DNA of 64,000 nt from Curtobacterium sp. MMLR14_010. GTDB taxonomy: Bacteria > Actinomycetota > Actinomycetes > Actinomycetales > Microbacteriaceae. Below, in pieces: positions 43,939 through 52,063 of this stretch. The stretch spans positions 1-64,000 of the forward strand of contig NZ_MJGV01000023.1 of the NCBI RefSeq assembly GCF_001865015.1. Reading direction: 5' to 3'. How positions within the stretch are numbered: position 1 is the first letter of the stretch; each line of letters starts with the position of its first letter. Made by a program: the position numbers and the translations under genes. Below the pieces are notes generated by a model that saw nothing but the letters and a program-made list of their open reading frames with translations, made no database searches and was not told the DNA's origin.

Positions 43939-43966
43939 CAAGTTATCCAGAAACACAGACAACTTG
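43939..43966. promoter_or_regulatory. Putative PhnF operator between phnF and phnG
   Basis: The arms caagttatc and gacaacttg form an inverted repeat with one mismatch around an A-rich centre. A -10-like tacggt (43933-43938) directly precedes it on the plus strand, so binding would block phnG transcription. Its core is shared with the site upstream of phnD. Confidence 0.8.
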
Positions 43967-43979
43967 ATCGGAGGACGTG

Positions 43980-44462
43980 ATGTCCACGAACCCAGCAGCA
44001 CCGGCGGCCGTGGTCGAGCGGCAGCGGTGGATGCGCGCACTCGCGCTCGCACCGACCGCCGCGCTCGACGCCGCGTGGCGACGGCTCGAACCGAAGCCCG
44101 ACGTGCAGGCGATCCGCGGGCCGGAGACCGGACTCGTCATGGTCCGTGCCCGGGTCGACGCCGGCGGGGACCGCTTCAACATGGGCGAGGCGACGGTGAG
44201 CAGGGCGACGGTCCGGCTGCACGGTGCCCCGCTCGACGCCGACGTCGTCGGGACCTCGTACCTGCTCGGCACCGACCTCGAGCACGCGCGGCTCGCCGCC
44301 GTCTTCGACGGGTTGCTCGCCGACGCCGGCCTGCGGGAGCGCCTGCTCACCGAGGTGGTGGTCCCGCTCGAGGACGCCCAGGCCGAGCGCGACGAGGCCC
44401 GCCGGGTCGAGGCCCGCAGCACGCTGGTCGACTTCTTCACGATCTCACGGGAGCACGCATGA
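43980..44462 (+). CDS. phnG: C-P lyase core subunit PhnG
   Basis: A 161-residue protein with RQRWMRALALAPTAALDAAW at the N-terminus, then PETGLVMVRARVDAGGDRFNMGEATVSRATVRL, the most conserved PhnG block (key residues FNMGE), and LGTDLEHARLAAVFDGLLAD. PhnG is part of the PhnGHIJ core complex that attaches phosphonates to ribose of ATP and splits the C-P bond. GGAGGA lies five bases upstream of the ATG. It overlaps phnH by 4 bp and heads the lyase operon. Confidence 0.93.
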   Translation: MSTNPAAPAAVVERQRWMRALALAPTAALDAAWRRLEPKPDVQAIRGPETGLVMVRARVDAGGDRFNMGEATVSRATVRLHGAPLDADVVGTSYLLGTDLEHARLAAVFDGLLADAGLRERLLTEVVVPLEDAQAERDEARRVEARSTLVDFFTISREHA

Positions 44463-45079
44463 GCACCACGACGCCCATCCCCGCCCCCGGGTTCGACGAC
44501 CCCACCCGCGGCGCGCAGCGGGTGTTCCGCGCCGTCCTCGATGCGCTCGCCCACCCCGGGCGGCGGTACCCGCTGGCCGTGCCGCCGGAGGCACCCGGGG
44601 CGTTCGGCCCCGGGCTCGCCGCCGTCGCCCTCACGCTGTTCGACGAGGAGTGCTCGGTCTGGATCGCCGGCCCCGCCGGTGACGACCCGGAGCTCGCGGC
44701 CTGGCTGGCGTTCCACACCGGGGTGGCCAGGGCCACCCAGCCCGCCGAGGCCGACTTCGTCGTGGTGACCCGAGCCTCCCGTCCGGCCCTGGCCGACCTG
44801 GCCCAGGGCACCGACGTGGACCCGCACCGTTCCGCGACCCTCGTGCTCGACGTGCGCGAGCTCGACGGGCAGCTGCCGCTCACCGCGAGCGGCCCCGGCA
44901 TCGACGGCAGCGTCGACGTCGACGCACCGTGGGCCGACGCCGCGTTCCTCGAGGAGTGGCGGCAGAACGGCGCGCGGTTCCCGCGCGGCGTGGACCTGCT
45001 GCTCGTCGAGCGCGACCACGTCGCCGCGCTCCCCAGGACCACGCGGCTCACCGCGTCCGACACCGCACAGGAGGCCTGA
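44459..45079 (+). CDS. phnH: C-P lyase core subunit PhnH
   Basis: A 206-residue protein with the PhnH N-terminal motif GFDDPTRGAQRVFRAVLDALAHPGR and the later FHTGV/ADFVVV segment and WADAAFLEEWRQNGARFPRGVDLLLV near the end. PhnH dimerises in the core complex. The ATG overlaps the phnG stop, and the stop overlaps the phnI ATG by one base (TGATG). Confidence 0.93.
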   Translation: MSTTTPIPAPGFDDPTRGAQRVFRAVLDALAHPGRRYPLAVPPEAPGAFGPGLAAVALTLFDEECSVWIAGPAGDDPELAAWLAFHTGVARATQPAEADFVVVTRASRPALADLAQGTDVDPHRSATLVLDVRELDGQLPLTASGPGIDGSVDVDAPWADAAFLEEWRQNGARFPRGVDLLLVERDHVAALPRTTRLTASDTAQEA

Positions 45080-46224
45080 TGTACGTCGCAGTCAAGGGCG
45101 GCGAGAAGGCGATCGCCAACGCCCACGCCCTGCTCGCCAAGGAGGGCCGGGGCGACCCCGAGACGCCCGTGATCACCGTCGACGCGGTCGCCGGCCAGCT
45201 CTCGGTGCTCGTGGCCCGCGTCATGAACGAGGGTTCGCTGTACGACCCCGAGCTCGCGGCCCGTGCCGTCCTGCAGGCGCAGGGTGACGTGCTCGAAGCC
45301 GTCACCCTCGTGCGGTCCTACCGCACCACGCTCCCCCGCCTCGGCTACACGCTGCCGCTCGACACGGCGTCGCTCCCCCCGCAGCGGCGGATCTCGGCGA
45401 CCTTCAAGGACCTGCCCGGCGGGCAGCAGCTCGGCGTGACGTTCGACTACACGCACCGGCTGTTCTCCGACGCCGCGACGGACGGTCCGGAACCGACCGC
45501 GGCCGCGGCGGAGGAGTCCCGACCGATGCCGCGCGTGAACGACCTGCTCGGCGACGCGTCGCTCATCGAGCCGGAGCGGTCCCCGGACTCGACCGACCCG
45601 GAGCCGGCCGACCTGACGCGCGACCCGACGATGTTCCCGATGAGCCGGGCCGAACGGCTGCAGGCGCTGGCGCGGGGCGACGAGGGCTTCCTGCTGTCCC
45701 TCGGCTACTCCACGCAGCGCGGGTTCGGGCGCACGCACCCCTTCGCCGGCGAGGTCCGGGTCGGTGAGGTCGAGGTGGAGTTCGACGCCCCCGACCTCGG
45801 CTTCCCGGTGCCGCTCGGCCGGCTCGAGGTCACCGAGTGCCAGATGATCAACCAGTTCACCGGCAGTGCCGACAGGCCGGCCCAGTTCACCCGCGGCTAC
45901 GGCCTGGCCTTCGGGCGGAGCGAGCGCAAGGCGATGTCGATGTCGCTGCTCGACCGGGCACTGCGCGCCGACGAGTTCGGCGAACGACGCGTCGCACCGG
46001 CGCAGGACGAGGAGTTCGTGGTGAGCCACAGCGACAACGTGCAGGCGACGGGCTTCGTCGAGCACCTCAAACTGCCCCACTACGTCGACTTCCAGGCGGA
46101 GCTCGGGCTGGTCCGGCGGCTCCGCGAGGAGCACGAGGGACGCGGGACGGGCGCAGCAGCGGCCGCCGCTTCCGCCGCTTCCGCCGCTTCCACCGCTTCC
46201 GCCGCCGAGGCGGTGCCCGCATGA
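45079..46224 (+). CDS. phnI: C-P lyase core subunit PhnI (nucleosidase)
   Basis: A 381-residue protein with MYVAVKGGEKAI at the N-terminus, QLSVLVARVMNEGSLYDPELAARAVLQAQGD, LGYTLPLD, SLGYSTQRGFGRTHPFAGEVRVG and SHSDNVQATGFVEHLKLPHYVDFQ, all typical of PhnI, which removes adenine and couples phosphonate to ribose triphosphate. The C-terminus carries an extra 25 or so residue Ala/Ser tail encoded by 9-bp repeats, which is not part of the family core. Confidence 0.93.
   Translation: MYVAVKGGEKAIANAHALLAKEGRGDPETPVITVDAVAGQLSVLVARVMNEGSLYDPELAARAVLQAQGDVLEAVTLVRSYRTTLPRLGYTLPLDTASLPPQRRISATFKDLPGGQQLGVTFDYTHRLFSDAATDGPEPTAAAAEESRPMPRVNDLLGDASLIEPERSPDSTDPEPADLTRDPTMFPMSRAERLQALARGDEGFLLSLGYSTQRGFGRTHPFAGEVRVGEVEVEFDAPDLGFPVPLGRLEVTECQMINQFTGSADRPAQFTRGYGLAFGRSERKAMSMSLLDRALRADEFGERRVAPAQDEEFVVSHSDNVQATGFVEHLKLPHYVDFQAELGLVRRLREEHEGRGTGAAAAAASAASAASTASAAEAVPA
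46165..46200. repeat. 9-bp tandem repeat in the 3' end of phnI
   Basis: Four copies of gccgcttcc (the fourth with a G-to-A change) encode Ala-Ala-Ser-type repeats in the PhnI tail. Copy-number changes would keep the reading frame and merely lengthen the tail. Confidence 0.8.
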
Positions 46225-47093
46225 GCGGCGAGCTGGTGTACAACGTCGGGTACCTCGACGAGCAGACCAAGCGGATGATCCGCCGTGCCCTGCTGAAGGC
46301 CGTGGCGATCCCCGGGTTCCAGGTGCCCTTCGCCTCCCGCGAGGTCCCCATGCCCCGCGGCTGGGGCACGGGTGGCGTGCAGGTGACCGCGGCGGTCCTC
46401 GGTGAGGACGACGTCCTCAAGGTGATCGACCAGGGCGCCGACGACACCACCAACGCCGTGTCCATCCGGCAGTTCTTCGCCAGGGTGAGCGGTGCAGCGA
46501 CCACGACCCGCACGGACGAGGCGACGGTGATCCAGACCCGGCACCGGATCCCGGAGACACCGCTCTCCGACGGCCAGGTCATGGTCTACCAGGTGCCCAT
46601 CCCCGAGCCGCTGCGCTTCCTGGAGCCGCGGGAGACCGAGACGCGGCGGATGCACGCGCTCGAGGAGTACGGCCTGGTCTACGTGAAGCTCTACGAGGAC
46701 ATCGCGCGCTACGGGCACATCGCCACCACGTACGCGTACCCGGTGATGGTCAACGGGCGGTACCTGATGGACCCGTCCCCGACGCCGAGCTTCGACAACC
46801 CGAAGCTGCACCGGAGTCCGGCGCTGCACCTGTACGGCGCCGGCCGCGAGAAGCGCATCTACGCGGTGCCGCCCTTCACCGACGTCGTGAGCCTGGGGTT
46901 CGAGGACCACCCGTTCGAGCCCCAGCGGTTCGAGCACCCGTGCGCGATCTGCGGGTCGACGGGCGTGTACCTCGACGAGATCATCACCGACGACACGGGC
47001 GGCGTGCTGTTCGCCTGCTCGGACACCGACCACTGCGAGCGGACGGTCGCTGCGGGCGGCGGAGCCGCGACGACCGAGGAGGTCACCGCATGA
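46221..47093 (+). CDS. phnJ: C-P lyase radical-SAM catalytic subunit PhnJ
   Basis: A 290-residue enzyme that cleaves the C-P bond by a radical mechanism using a [4Fe-4S] cluster. The four cysteines expected from Escherichia coli PhnJ fall at the same residue numbers: Cys241, Cys244 and Cys266 (cluster) and Cys272 (catalytic thiyl). Other hallmarks are YNVGYLDEQTKRMIRRALLKA at the N-terminus and PRGWGTGGVQ. It overlaps phnI and phnK by 4 bp each. Completeness of the active site argues that the pathway is functional. Confidence 0.95.
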   Translation: MSGELVYNVGYLDEQTKRMIRRALLKAVAIPGFQVPFASREVPMPRGWGTGGVQVTAAVLGEDDVLKVIDQGADDTTNAVSIRQFFARVSGAATTTRTDEATVIQTRHRIPETPLSDGQVMVYQVPIPEPLRFLEPRETETRRMHALEEYGLVYVKLYEDIARYGHIATTYAYPVMVNGRYLMDPSPTPSFDNPKLHRSPALHLYGAGREKRIYAVPPFTDVVSLGFEDHPFEPQRFEHPCAICGSTGVYLDEIITDDTGGVLFACSDTDHCERTVAAGGGAATTEEVTA

Positions 47094-47869
47094 GCGAACC
47101 ACGTCCCCTGCTCCAGGTCCGGGGCGCCGGCCACCGTTACGGCGACCGGTACGGCTGCCGCGACGTCGACTTCGAGCTGTGGCCGGGCGAGGTGCTCGCC
47201 GTCGTCGGCGAGTCGGGCTCCGGCAAGTCCACGCTGCTCGGCACCCTGTCCCGACGGCTGTCGCTGACCGAGGGCTCCATCCGGTACGGCACGGCCGACG
47301 GCGAGACCGTCGAGCTCGGTGACCTCAGCGAGACCGCCCTCCGGCGGCTCTGGCGGTCCGAGTGGGGCTTCGTGCACCAGGACGCCGCCGACGGCCTGCG
47401 CATGCACGTCAGCGCCGGCGGCAACGTCGGGGAACCGCTCATGGCGACGGGGTGGCGGCACTACGGACAGATCCGGGCGGTGGCGGCCGAGTGGCTCGAG
47501 CGCGTCGAGATCCCGGCGGACCGCATCGACGACACCCCGGCCACGTTCTCGGGCGGCATGCGCCAACGACTGCAGATCGCCAGGAACCTCGTGGTGTCGC
47601 CCCGACTGGTCTTCATGGACGAGCCGACCAGCGGACTCGACGTGTCGGTGCAGGCCCGCCTGCTCGACCTGATCCGTTCCCTCGTCGCCGAACTCGGGCT
47701 GGCCGTCGTGATCGTCACGCACGACCTCGCGGTCGCCCGATTGATCTCCCACCGCACGCTCGTGATGCAGGGCGGTCGGGTCATCGAGTCCGGTCTGACC
47801 GACCGGGTCCTCGACGACCCCCAGGCCGCGTACACGCAGCTCCTCGTCTCCTCGATCCTCCAGGGGTGA
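47090..47869 (+). CDS. phnK: C-P lyase ABC-type ATPase PhnK
   Basis: A 259-residue ABC ATPase with Walker A GESGSGKST, VHQDAADGLRMHVSAGGNV after the Q-loop (the PhnK-specific insertion), signature FSGGMRQRLQIARN, Walker B LVFMDEP and H-loop THD. PhnK binds the C-P lyase core complex rather than a membrane permease. It follows phnJ with a 4-bp overlap and precedes phnL by 7 bp. Confidence 0.93.
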   Translation: MSEPRPLLQVRGAGHRYGDRYGCRDVDFELWPGEVLAVVGESGSGKSTLLGTLSRRLSLTEGSIRYGTADGETVELGDLSETALRRLWRSEWGFVHQDAADGLRMHVSAGGNVGEPLMATGWRHYGQIRAVAAEWLERVEIPADRIDDTPATFSGGMRQRLQIARNLVVSPRLVFMDEPTSGLDVSVQARLLDLIRSLVAELGLAVVIVTHDLAVARLISHRTLVMQGGRVIESGLTDRVLDDPQAAYTQLLVSSILQG

Positions 47870-47876
47870 ACCGACC

Positions 47877-48602
47877 ATGACCGAACCGATCCTCACCGTC
47901 TCCGAGGTCGAGAAGACCTTCACCATGCACCTGCAGGGCGGACAGCGCATCGAGGTGCTCCGCGGACTCAGCTTCCGCGTGCACCCCGGCGAGTGCGTCG
48001 TCCTCGGGGGCGCGTCCGGCGCCGGCAAGAGCTCCGTCCTGAAGATGGTCTACGGCAACTACGCCGTCGACCGGGGCAGCGTCCTGCTCGGCGGCGTCCC
48101 GCCGCTCGACCTCGCCACCGCCGACCCACGACAGGTCATCGCCGCTCGCCGCGACACCATGGGGTACGTCAGCCAGTTCCTGCGCTGCGTGCCCCGCGTC
48201 CCGGCACTGCAGGTGGTCGCCGAGCCGCTGCTGGAGCGCGGCGTCGACCGCCTGGAGGCTCGTGACCGGGCCGCAGCGCTGCTCACCCGGGTGCACATCC
48301 CGGAACGCCTCTGGTCGCTGCCGCCCGCCACCTTCTCCGGTGGCGAGCAGCAACGTGTGAACATCGCGCGCGGCTTCATCGCAGACCTGCCGCTGCTGCT
48401 GCTGGACGAGCCGACTGCGTCCCTCGACGCGCGGAACCGGGACGTCGTCGTGGAGCTGATCGCCCAGAAACGGCGCAGCGGCACCGCGATGCTCGGGATC
48501 TTCCACGACGCCGCGGTCCGCGACGCGGTCGCCGACCGTGTGGTCGACGTCGCGGTGTCGTCCCCGGCGGCAGCCCGGGAACTCGAGCGGGCCGACGCAT
48601 GA
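47877..48602 (+). CDS. phnL: C-P lyase ABC-type ATPase PhnL
   Basis: A 241-residue ABC ATPase with Walker A GGASGAGKSS, the PhnL-typical KMVYGNYAVDRGSVLL, signature FSGGEQQRVNIARG, Walker B LLLLDEP and C-terminal GIFHDAAVRDAVADRV. PhnL interacts with PhnK and the core complex. The 4-bp overlap with the DUF1045 gene continues translational coupling. Confidence 0.93.
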   Translation: MTEPILTVSEVEKTFTMHLQGGQRIEVLRGLSFRVHPGECVVLGGASGAGKSSVLKMVYGNYAVDRGSVLLGGVPPLDLATADPRQVIAARRDTMGYVSQFLRCVPRVPALQVVAEPLLERGVDRLEARDRAAALLTRVHIPERLWSLPPATFSGGEQQRVNIARGFIADLPLLLLDEPTASLDARNRDVVVELIAQKRRSGTAMLGIFHDAAVRDAVADRVVDVAVSSPAAARELERADA

Positions 48603-49348
48603 GAGCGGCCATCTACGCCGCACCGGGCACGCCGTCGGTGCACGCCGGGGCCACGAGGCTCCGCACCCTCGCGGAACAGTGGCTCGGGCGCAGCGCCACC
48701 GGGGAGCCGGTCGCGGCCGCGACGCCGCTCGGGCACAGCCGGTCGTCCATCGACGCGATCACGCGGGACGCGCGGCGGTACGGCTTCCACGGGACGCTCA
48801 AGGCCCCGTTCCGGCTCGCACGGGGCCACAGCCTCGACGAGCTCGACGGCGCCGTGGCCCGGTTCGCCGCCCGCCGACCGCTCGTGGTGCTCCCCGCGCT
48901 CAGCCTGGCGCGGATCGACGGCTTCTTCGCGCTGGTCCCCGGCGTCCCGGCTCCGCGGCTCGACGCCGTCGCGAACGACGTGGTGGTGAAGTTCGACCGG
49001 TTCCGGGCACCGTTGTCCGACGCGGACCGCTCCCGACGCGACCCGGCGACGCTCACCGAGCGGCAGCGGGACCTGCTGGACACGTACGGCTACCCGTACG
49101 TGCTCGAGGAGTTCCGCTTCCACCTGACCCTGACCGACCGCATCCCCGCAGGCCAGCAGCCCGAGGTCGAACGCATGCTGCGCAGCTGGTTCGACGAGGT
49201 CCTGGGACACGACGTCCCGCTCGACGCCCTCGCGCTGTTCGTCGAACCCGAACCGGGCGCACCGTTCGTCCAGCACGCCGCACACCGGCTCCACCCGACC
49301 CTCACCTCCCGTACCGCCGAATCCCCAGCCAGCGAAGGAACACGATGA
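48599..49348 (+). CDS. DUF1045 protein, 2H phosphoesterase-like, of the C-P lyase operon
   Basis: A 249-residue protein of the DUF1045 family found with C-P lyase genes. Two His-x-Thr-x motifs are visible, HGTL (in YGFHGTLKAPF) and HLTL (in FHLTLTDR), as in 2H phosphoesterases that act on cyclic phosphates. No phnP gene is in the window, so this protein may open the 1,2-cyclic ribose phosphate product of PhnJ. That assignment is inference. The ATG overlaps phnL and the stop overlaps phnM. Confidence 0.88.
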   Translation: MRAAIYAAPGTPSVHAGATRLRTLAEQWLGRSATGEPVAAATPLGHSRSSIDAITRDARRYGFHGTLKAPFRLARGHSLDELDGAVARFAARRPLVVLPALSLARIDGFFALVPGVPAPRLDAVANDVVVKFDRFRAPLSDADRSRRDPATLTERQRDLLDTYGYPYVLEEFRFHLTLTDRIPAGQQPEVERMLRSWFDEVLGHDVPLDALALFVEPEPGAPFVQHAAHRLHPTLTSRTAESPASEGTR

Positions 49349-50520
49349 CCCGCGAGACCGTCTTCACCAACACCCGCGTCGTGCTCGGCGACGAGACCGT
49401 GCTCGGCTCCGTCCTGGTCCGCGACGGACTCATCGCCGACATCGCGACCGGTCCGGCCGCGACCGTCGGGCTCGACCTCGACGGCGACCACCTCATGCCG
49501 GGCGTCGTCGAACTGCACACCGACCACCTCGAGTACCACTTCAGCCCGCGGCCGGGTGTCTCGTGGGACCCGCTGCCCGCCGTGCTCGCCCACGACGCCC
49601 AGCTCTCCGCCGCCGGCGCGACGACCGTGTTCGACGCGGTGCGCATCGGTTCGGAACCCGACGGGCGCGACGGTGCAGCGGCCGCGGCACACCGGTTGGC
49701 CGGTGCGGTCGAGTCCGCGATGGGCGCAGGCCTGCTCCGCGCCGAGCACGCCGTGCACCTGCGCTGCGAGGTGTCCTCCGCCGACTGCCTCGACGCCTTC
49801 CACGAGTTCGACGACGACCCGTTCGTGCGGTTGGCTTCACTCATGGACCACACCCCCGGACAGCGGCAGTACGCCGACGTCGAGGACTTCAAGCGCTACT
49901 ACCTCGCGAAGCGCCGGGTGAGCGAAGCGGACTTCGAGCAGTACGTGCAGCTGCTCCACGAGCAGTCGGCCCTGCACGCCGACCGCAACCGACGGGCCAT
50001 CGCTGCCCTGGCATCCGAACGCGGCATCACCCTGGCCGCCCACGACGACGCGACGCCCGAGCACGTGGCCGAGTCGGTCTCCCTCGGCGTGCACATCTCG
50101 GAGTTCCCGACGACGGTCGTCGCCGCACGCGCCGCCGTCGACCAGGGGCTGCACGTGGTGATGGGCGCACCGAACATCGTCCGCGGTGGCAGCCAGTCCG
50201 GCAACGTGGCTGCGTCGGAGCTGCTCGACCTGGGCCTGCTCGACGTGCTGTCGTCGGACTACGTGCCCTCGAGCCCGCTGCACGCCGTGTTCCAGCTGGC
50301 CGCCGACGGCGTGGTCACCATGTCCCAGGGCGCGCGGCTCATCAGCACGAACCCGGCCCGGGCGGTCGGGCTCGACGACCGGGGCGAGATCGCCGTCGGG
50401 AAGCGGGCGGACCTGGTGCGGGTCGCCACCCACGAGCTGCCCGCGGACGACCGCCGTCCGAACGGCCGGAGCATGCCCGTCGTCCGCGGCGTGTACCGCA
50501 GCGGGGAACGCGTCTCGTGA
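49345..50520 (+). CDS. phnM: Triphosphoribosyl phosphonate diphosphatase PhnM
   Basis: A 391-residue amidohydrolase-superfamily enzyme that removes pyrophosphate from ribose triphosphate phosphonate before C-P cleavage. It has GVVELHTDHLEYHFSPRPGVSWDP with metal-binding His residues, LMDHTPGQRQY, AHDDAT, HISEFPTT, GAPNIVRGGSQSGN and the final metal Asp in SDYVPSS. Both ends overlap neighbouring genes by 4 bp. Confidence 0.94.
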   Translation: MTRETVFTNTRVVLGDETVLGSVLVRDGLIADIATGPAATVGLDLDGDHLMPGVVELHTDHLEYHFSPRPGVSWDPLPAVLAHDAQLSAAGATTVFDAVRIGSEPDGRDGAAAAAHRLAGAVESAMGAGLLRAEHAVHLRCEVSSADCLDAFHEFDDDPFVRLASLMDHTPGQRQYADVEDFKRYYLAKRRVSEADFEQYVQLLHEQSALHADRNRRAIAALASERGITLAAHDDATPEHVAESVSLGVHISEFPTTVVAARAAVDQGLHVVMGAPNIVRGGSQSGNVAASELLDLGLLDVLSSDYVPSSPLHAVFQLAADGVVTMSQGARLISTNPARAVGLDDRGEIAVGKRADLVRVATHELPADDRRPNGRSMPVVRGVYRSGERVS

Positions 50521-51107
50521 CCCACACCCCGATCGGCCCGGGTGCGTTCGTCGCCGTCGTCGGCGCGAGCGGGGTCGGCAAGGACGCCCTCATCGCGTAT
50601 GCGCACGCCCGGACGTCCGACACCGTGCGGTACCCACGCCGGACCGTCACCCGGCCGTCCGGTCCGGGTGAGGACCACGACCCGCTCGATCCGGACGCCT
50701 TCGCCGCCGCGGCACGAGCGGGCGCGTTCGCCGTCCTCTGGCACGCGCACGGGCTCGACTACGGGATCCCAGCGCACGTCGACGACGAGGTCCGAGCGGG
50801 CATGACGGTCGTCGCGAACGTCTCCCGCGGTGTCCTCGAGGAGCTCGCGGAGCGCTACGACCGGCTCGTGGTGGTCCGCGTGACGGTGCCGGACGCGGTC
50901 CGCGCCGAGCGGCTGCGGACACGCCGTCGCGAGTCCGGTGACGCGGTCACCGCCCGGCTCGAGCGCCCGGACCCCGCCCCTGACCACCAGGTCGACGTCG
51001 AGATCCCCAACGACGGGCCCCTCGAGATCGGTGGCGAGGCACTGCTCGCCACCGTCGTGCGAGCTGCTGCCGGGGCACGGTCCACCGCATCCGGACGACG
51101 AAGATGA
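50517..51107 (+). CDS. phnN: Ribose 1,5-bisphosphate phosphokinase PhnN
   Basis: A 196-residue guanylate-kinase-like protein with P-loop GASGVGKDAL, RTVTRPSGPGEDH (guanylate-kinase fold), FAVLWHAHGLDYGIP and a C-terminal helix with RLRTRRRESGDAVTARLER. It converts ribose 1,5-bisphosphate to phosphoribosyl pyrophosphate, completing use of the C-P lyase product. The GTG start overlaps the phnM stop, and its stop overlaps the next gene by 4 bp. Confidence 0.92.
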   Translation: MTHTPIGPGAFVAVVGASGVGKDALIAYAHARTSDTVRYPRRTVTRPSGPGEDHDPLDPDAFAAAARAGAFAVLWHAHGLDYGIPAHVDDEVRAGMTVVANVSRGVLEELAERYDRLVVVRVTVPDAVRAERLRTRRRESGDAVTARLERPDPAPDHQVDVEIPNDGPLEIGGEALLATVVRAAAGARSTASGRRR

Positions 51108-51985
51108 GCTCCATCGCCGTGATCGGCCCGGGTGCGATCGGCACGACGATCGCGGCGGCGCTGCACCAGGTCGGTCGGACCCCGGTCGTCTTCGGGCGGT
51201 CGGCGCGCGACGAGCTCCGGTTCCGGGCCGGATCGGAGTGGGTCGTCGTGCCTGGCCCCGTCCGGACGGACACCGACCCCGTCGACAGGCCCTTCGACCT
51301 GGTGTTCCTGGCGGTCAAGACCACACAGGTCGCCGGCGTCGCGCCGCTGCTCAGGGTGGCCTGCGGTCCGGACACCGTCGTGTGCGTGCTGCAGAACGGC
51401 ATCGAGCAGGTCGAGACGGTCGCGCCGCTCGTCCAGGGAGCGGCGACCGTCCCGGCGGTCGTCTGGTTCCCGGCGGTCCGACAGCCCGACGGCGAGGTGC
51501 TGCTCCGTGGAGCGGCCCGGCTCACCCTGCCCACCGGGGTCGCGTCGGACCGCGCCGCCGCGGCCCTCGACGGGTCGTGGTGCACGGTCGAGACGAGCCC
51601 CGACTTCCACAGCACGGCGTGGCGCAAGCTGCTGCAGAACGCGGTCGCGGGGCTGATGGTCCTGACCGGGCGCCGCTCGGGCATGTACGCGCGGGACGAC
51701 GTCGCCGGGCTCGCCACGGCCTACCTGCGCGAGTGCCTGTCCGTGGCCCGAGCGGACGGCGCCGTGCTCGACGATGCCGTGGTCGAGTCGGTCCTCGACG
51801 GCTTCCGCGCGCAGCCCGCCGACCTCGGGACGTCCATCCTCGCGGACCGTGTCGCCGGGCTCCCCCTCGAGTGGGACGCCAGGAACGGTGTGGTGCAACG
51901 CCGCGCCCGAGCGCACGGCATCCCCACGCCGGTGTCCGACGTCGTGGTCCTGCTCCTGGCGGCGGCGAGCGACGGGCCCGGGTGA
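51104..51985 (+). CDS. PanE/ApbA-family oxidoreductase coupled to phnN
   Basis: A 293-residue 2-dehydropantoate-reductase-like enzyme: IAVIGPGAIGTTIAAAL (Rossmann, GxGxxG), LAVKTTQ, NGIEQ and the catalytic WRKLLQNAVAGLM. The C-terminal domain is intact. The ATG lies in the phnN stop, so it is the last gene of the C-P lyase operon. A role in pantothenate synthesis is possible but unlikely here; it may reduce an aldehyde or keto acid released from phosphonates. Its last 144 bp are duplicated at 62336-62479. Confidence 0.88.
   Translation: MSSIAVIGPGAIGTTIAAALHQVGRTPVVFGRSARDELRFRAGSEWVVVPGPVRTDTDPVDRPFDLVFLAVKTTQVAGVAPLLRVACGPDTVVCVLQNGIEQVETVAPLVQGAATVPAVVWFPAVRQPDGEVLLRGAARLTLPTGVASDRAAAALDGSWCTVETSPDFHSTAWRKLLQNAVAGLMVLTGRRSGMYARDDVAGLATAYLRECLSVARADGAVLDDAVVESVLDGFRAQPADLGTSILADRVAGLPLEWDARNGVVQRRARAHGIPTPVSDVVVLLLAAASDGPG
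51842..51985 (+). repeat. Left 144-bp direct repeat (3' end of the PanE-like gene)
   Basis: The last 144 bp of the PanE-like gene align without gaps with 62336-62479 and differ at about 12 positions, nine or ten of them synonymous. This is the left boundary repeat of the arsenic island. Homology stops at the TGA on both sides. Confidence 0.9.
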
Positions 51986-52063
51986 TCGCGGCACGTGACG
52001 ACGGAGAGCGCGGGAGCACACCTCATGAGGACGCCGCGATGTCGACCTCATCCGGAGTCGCTG

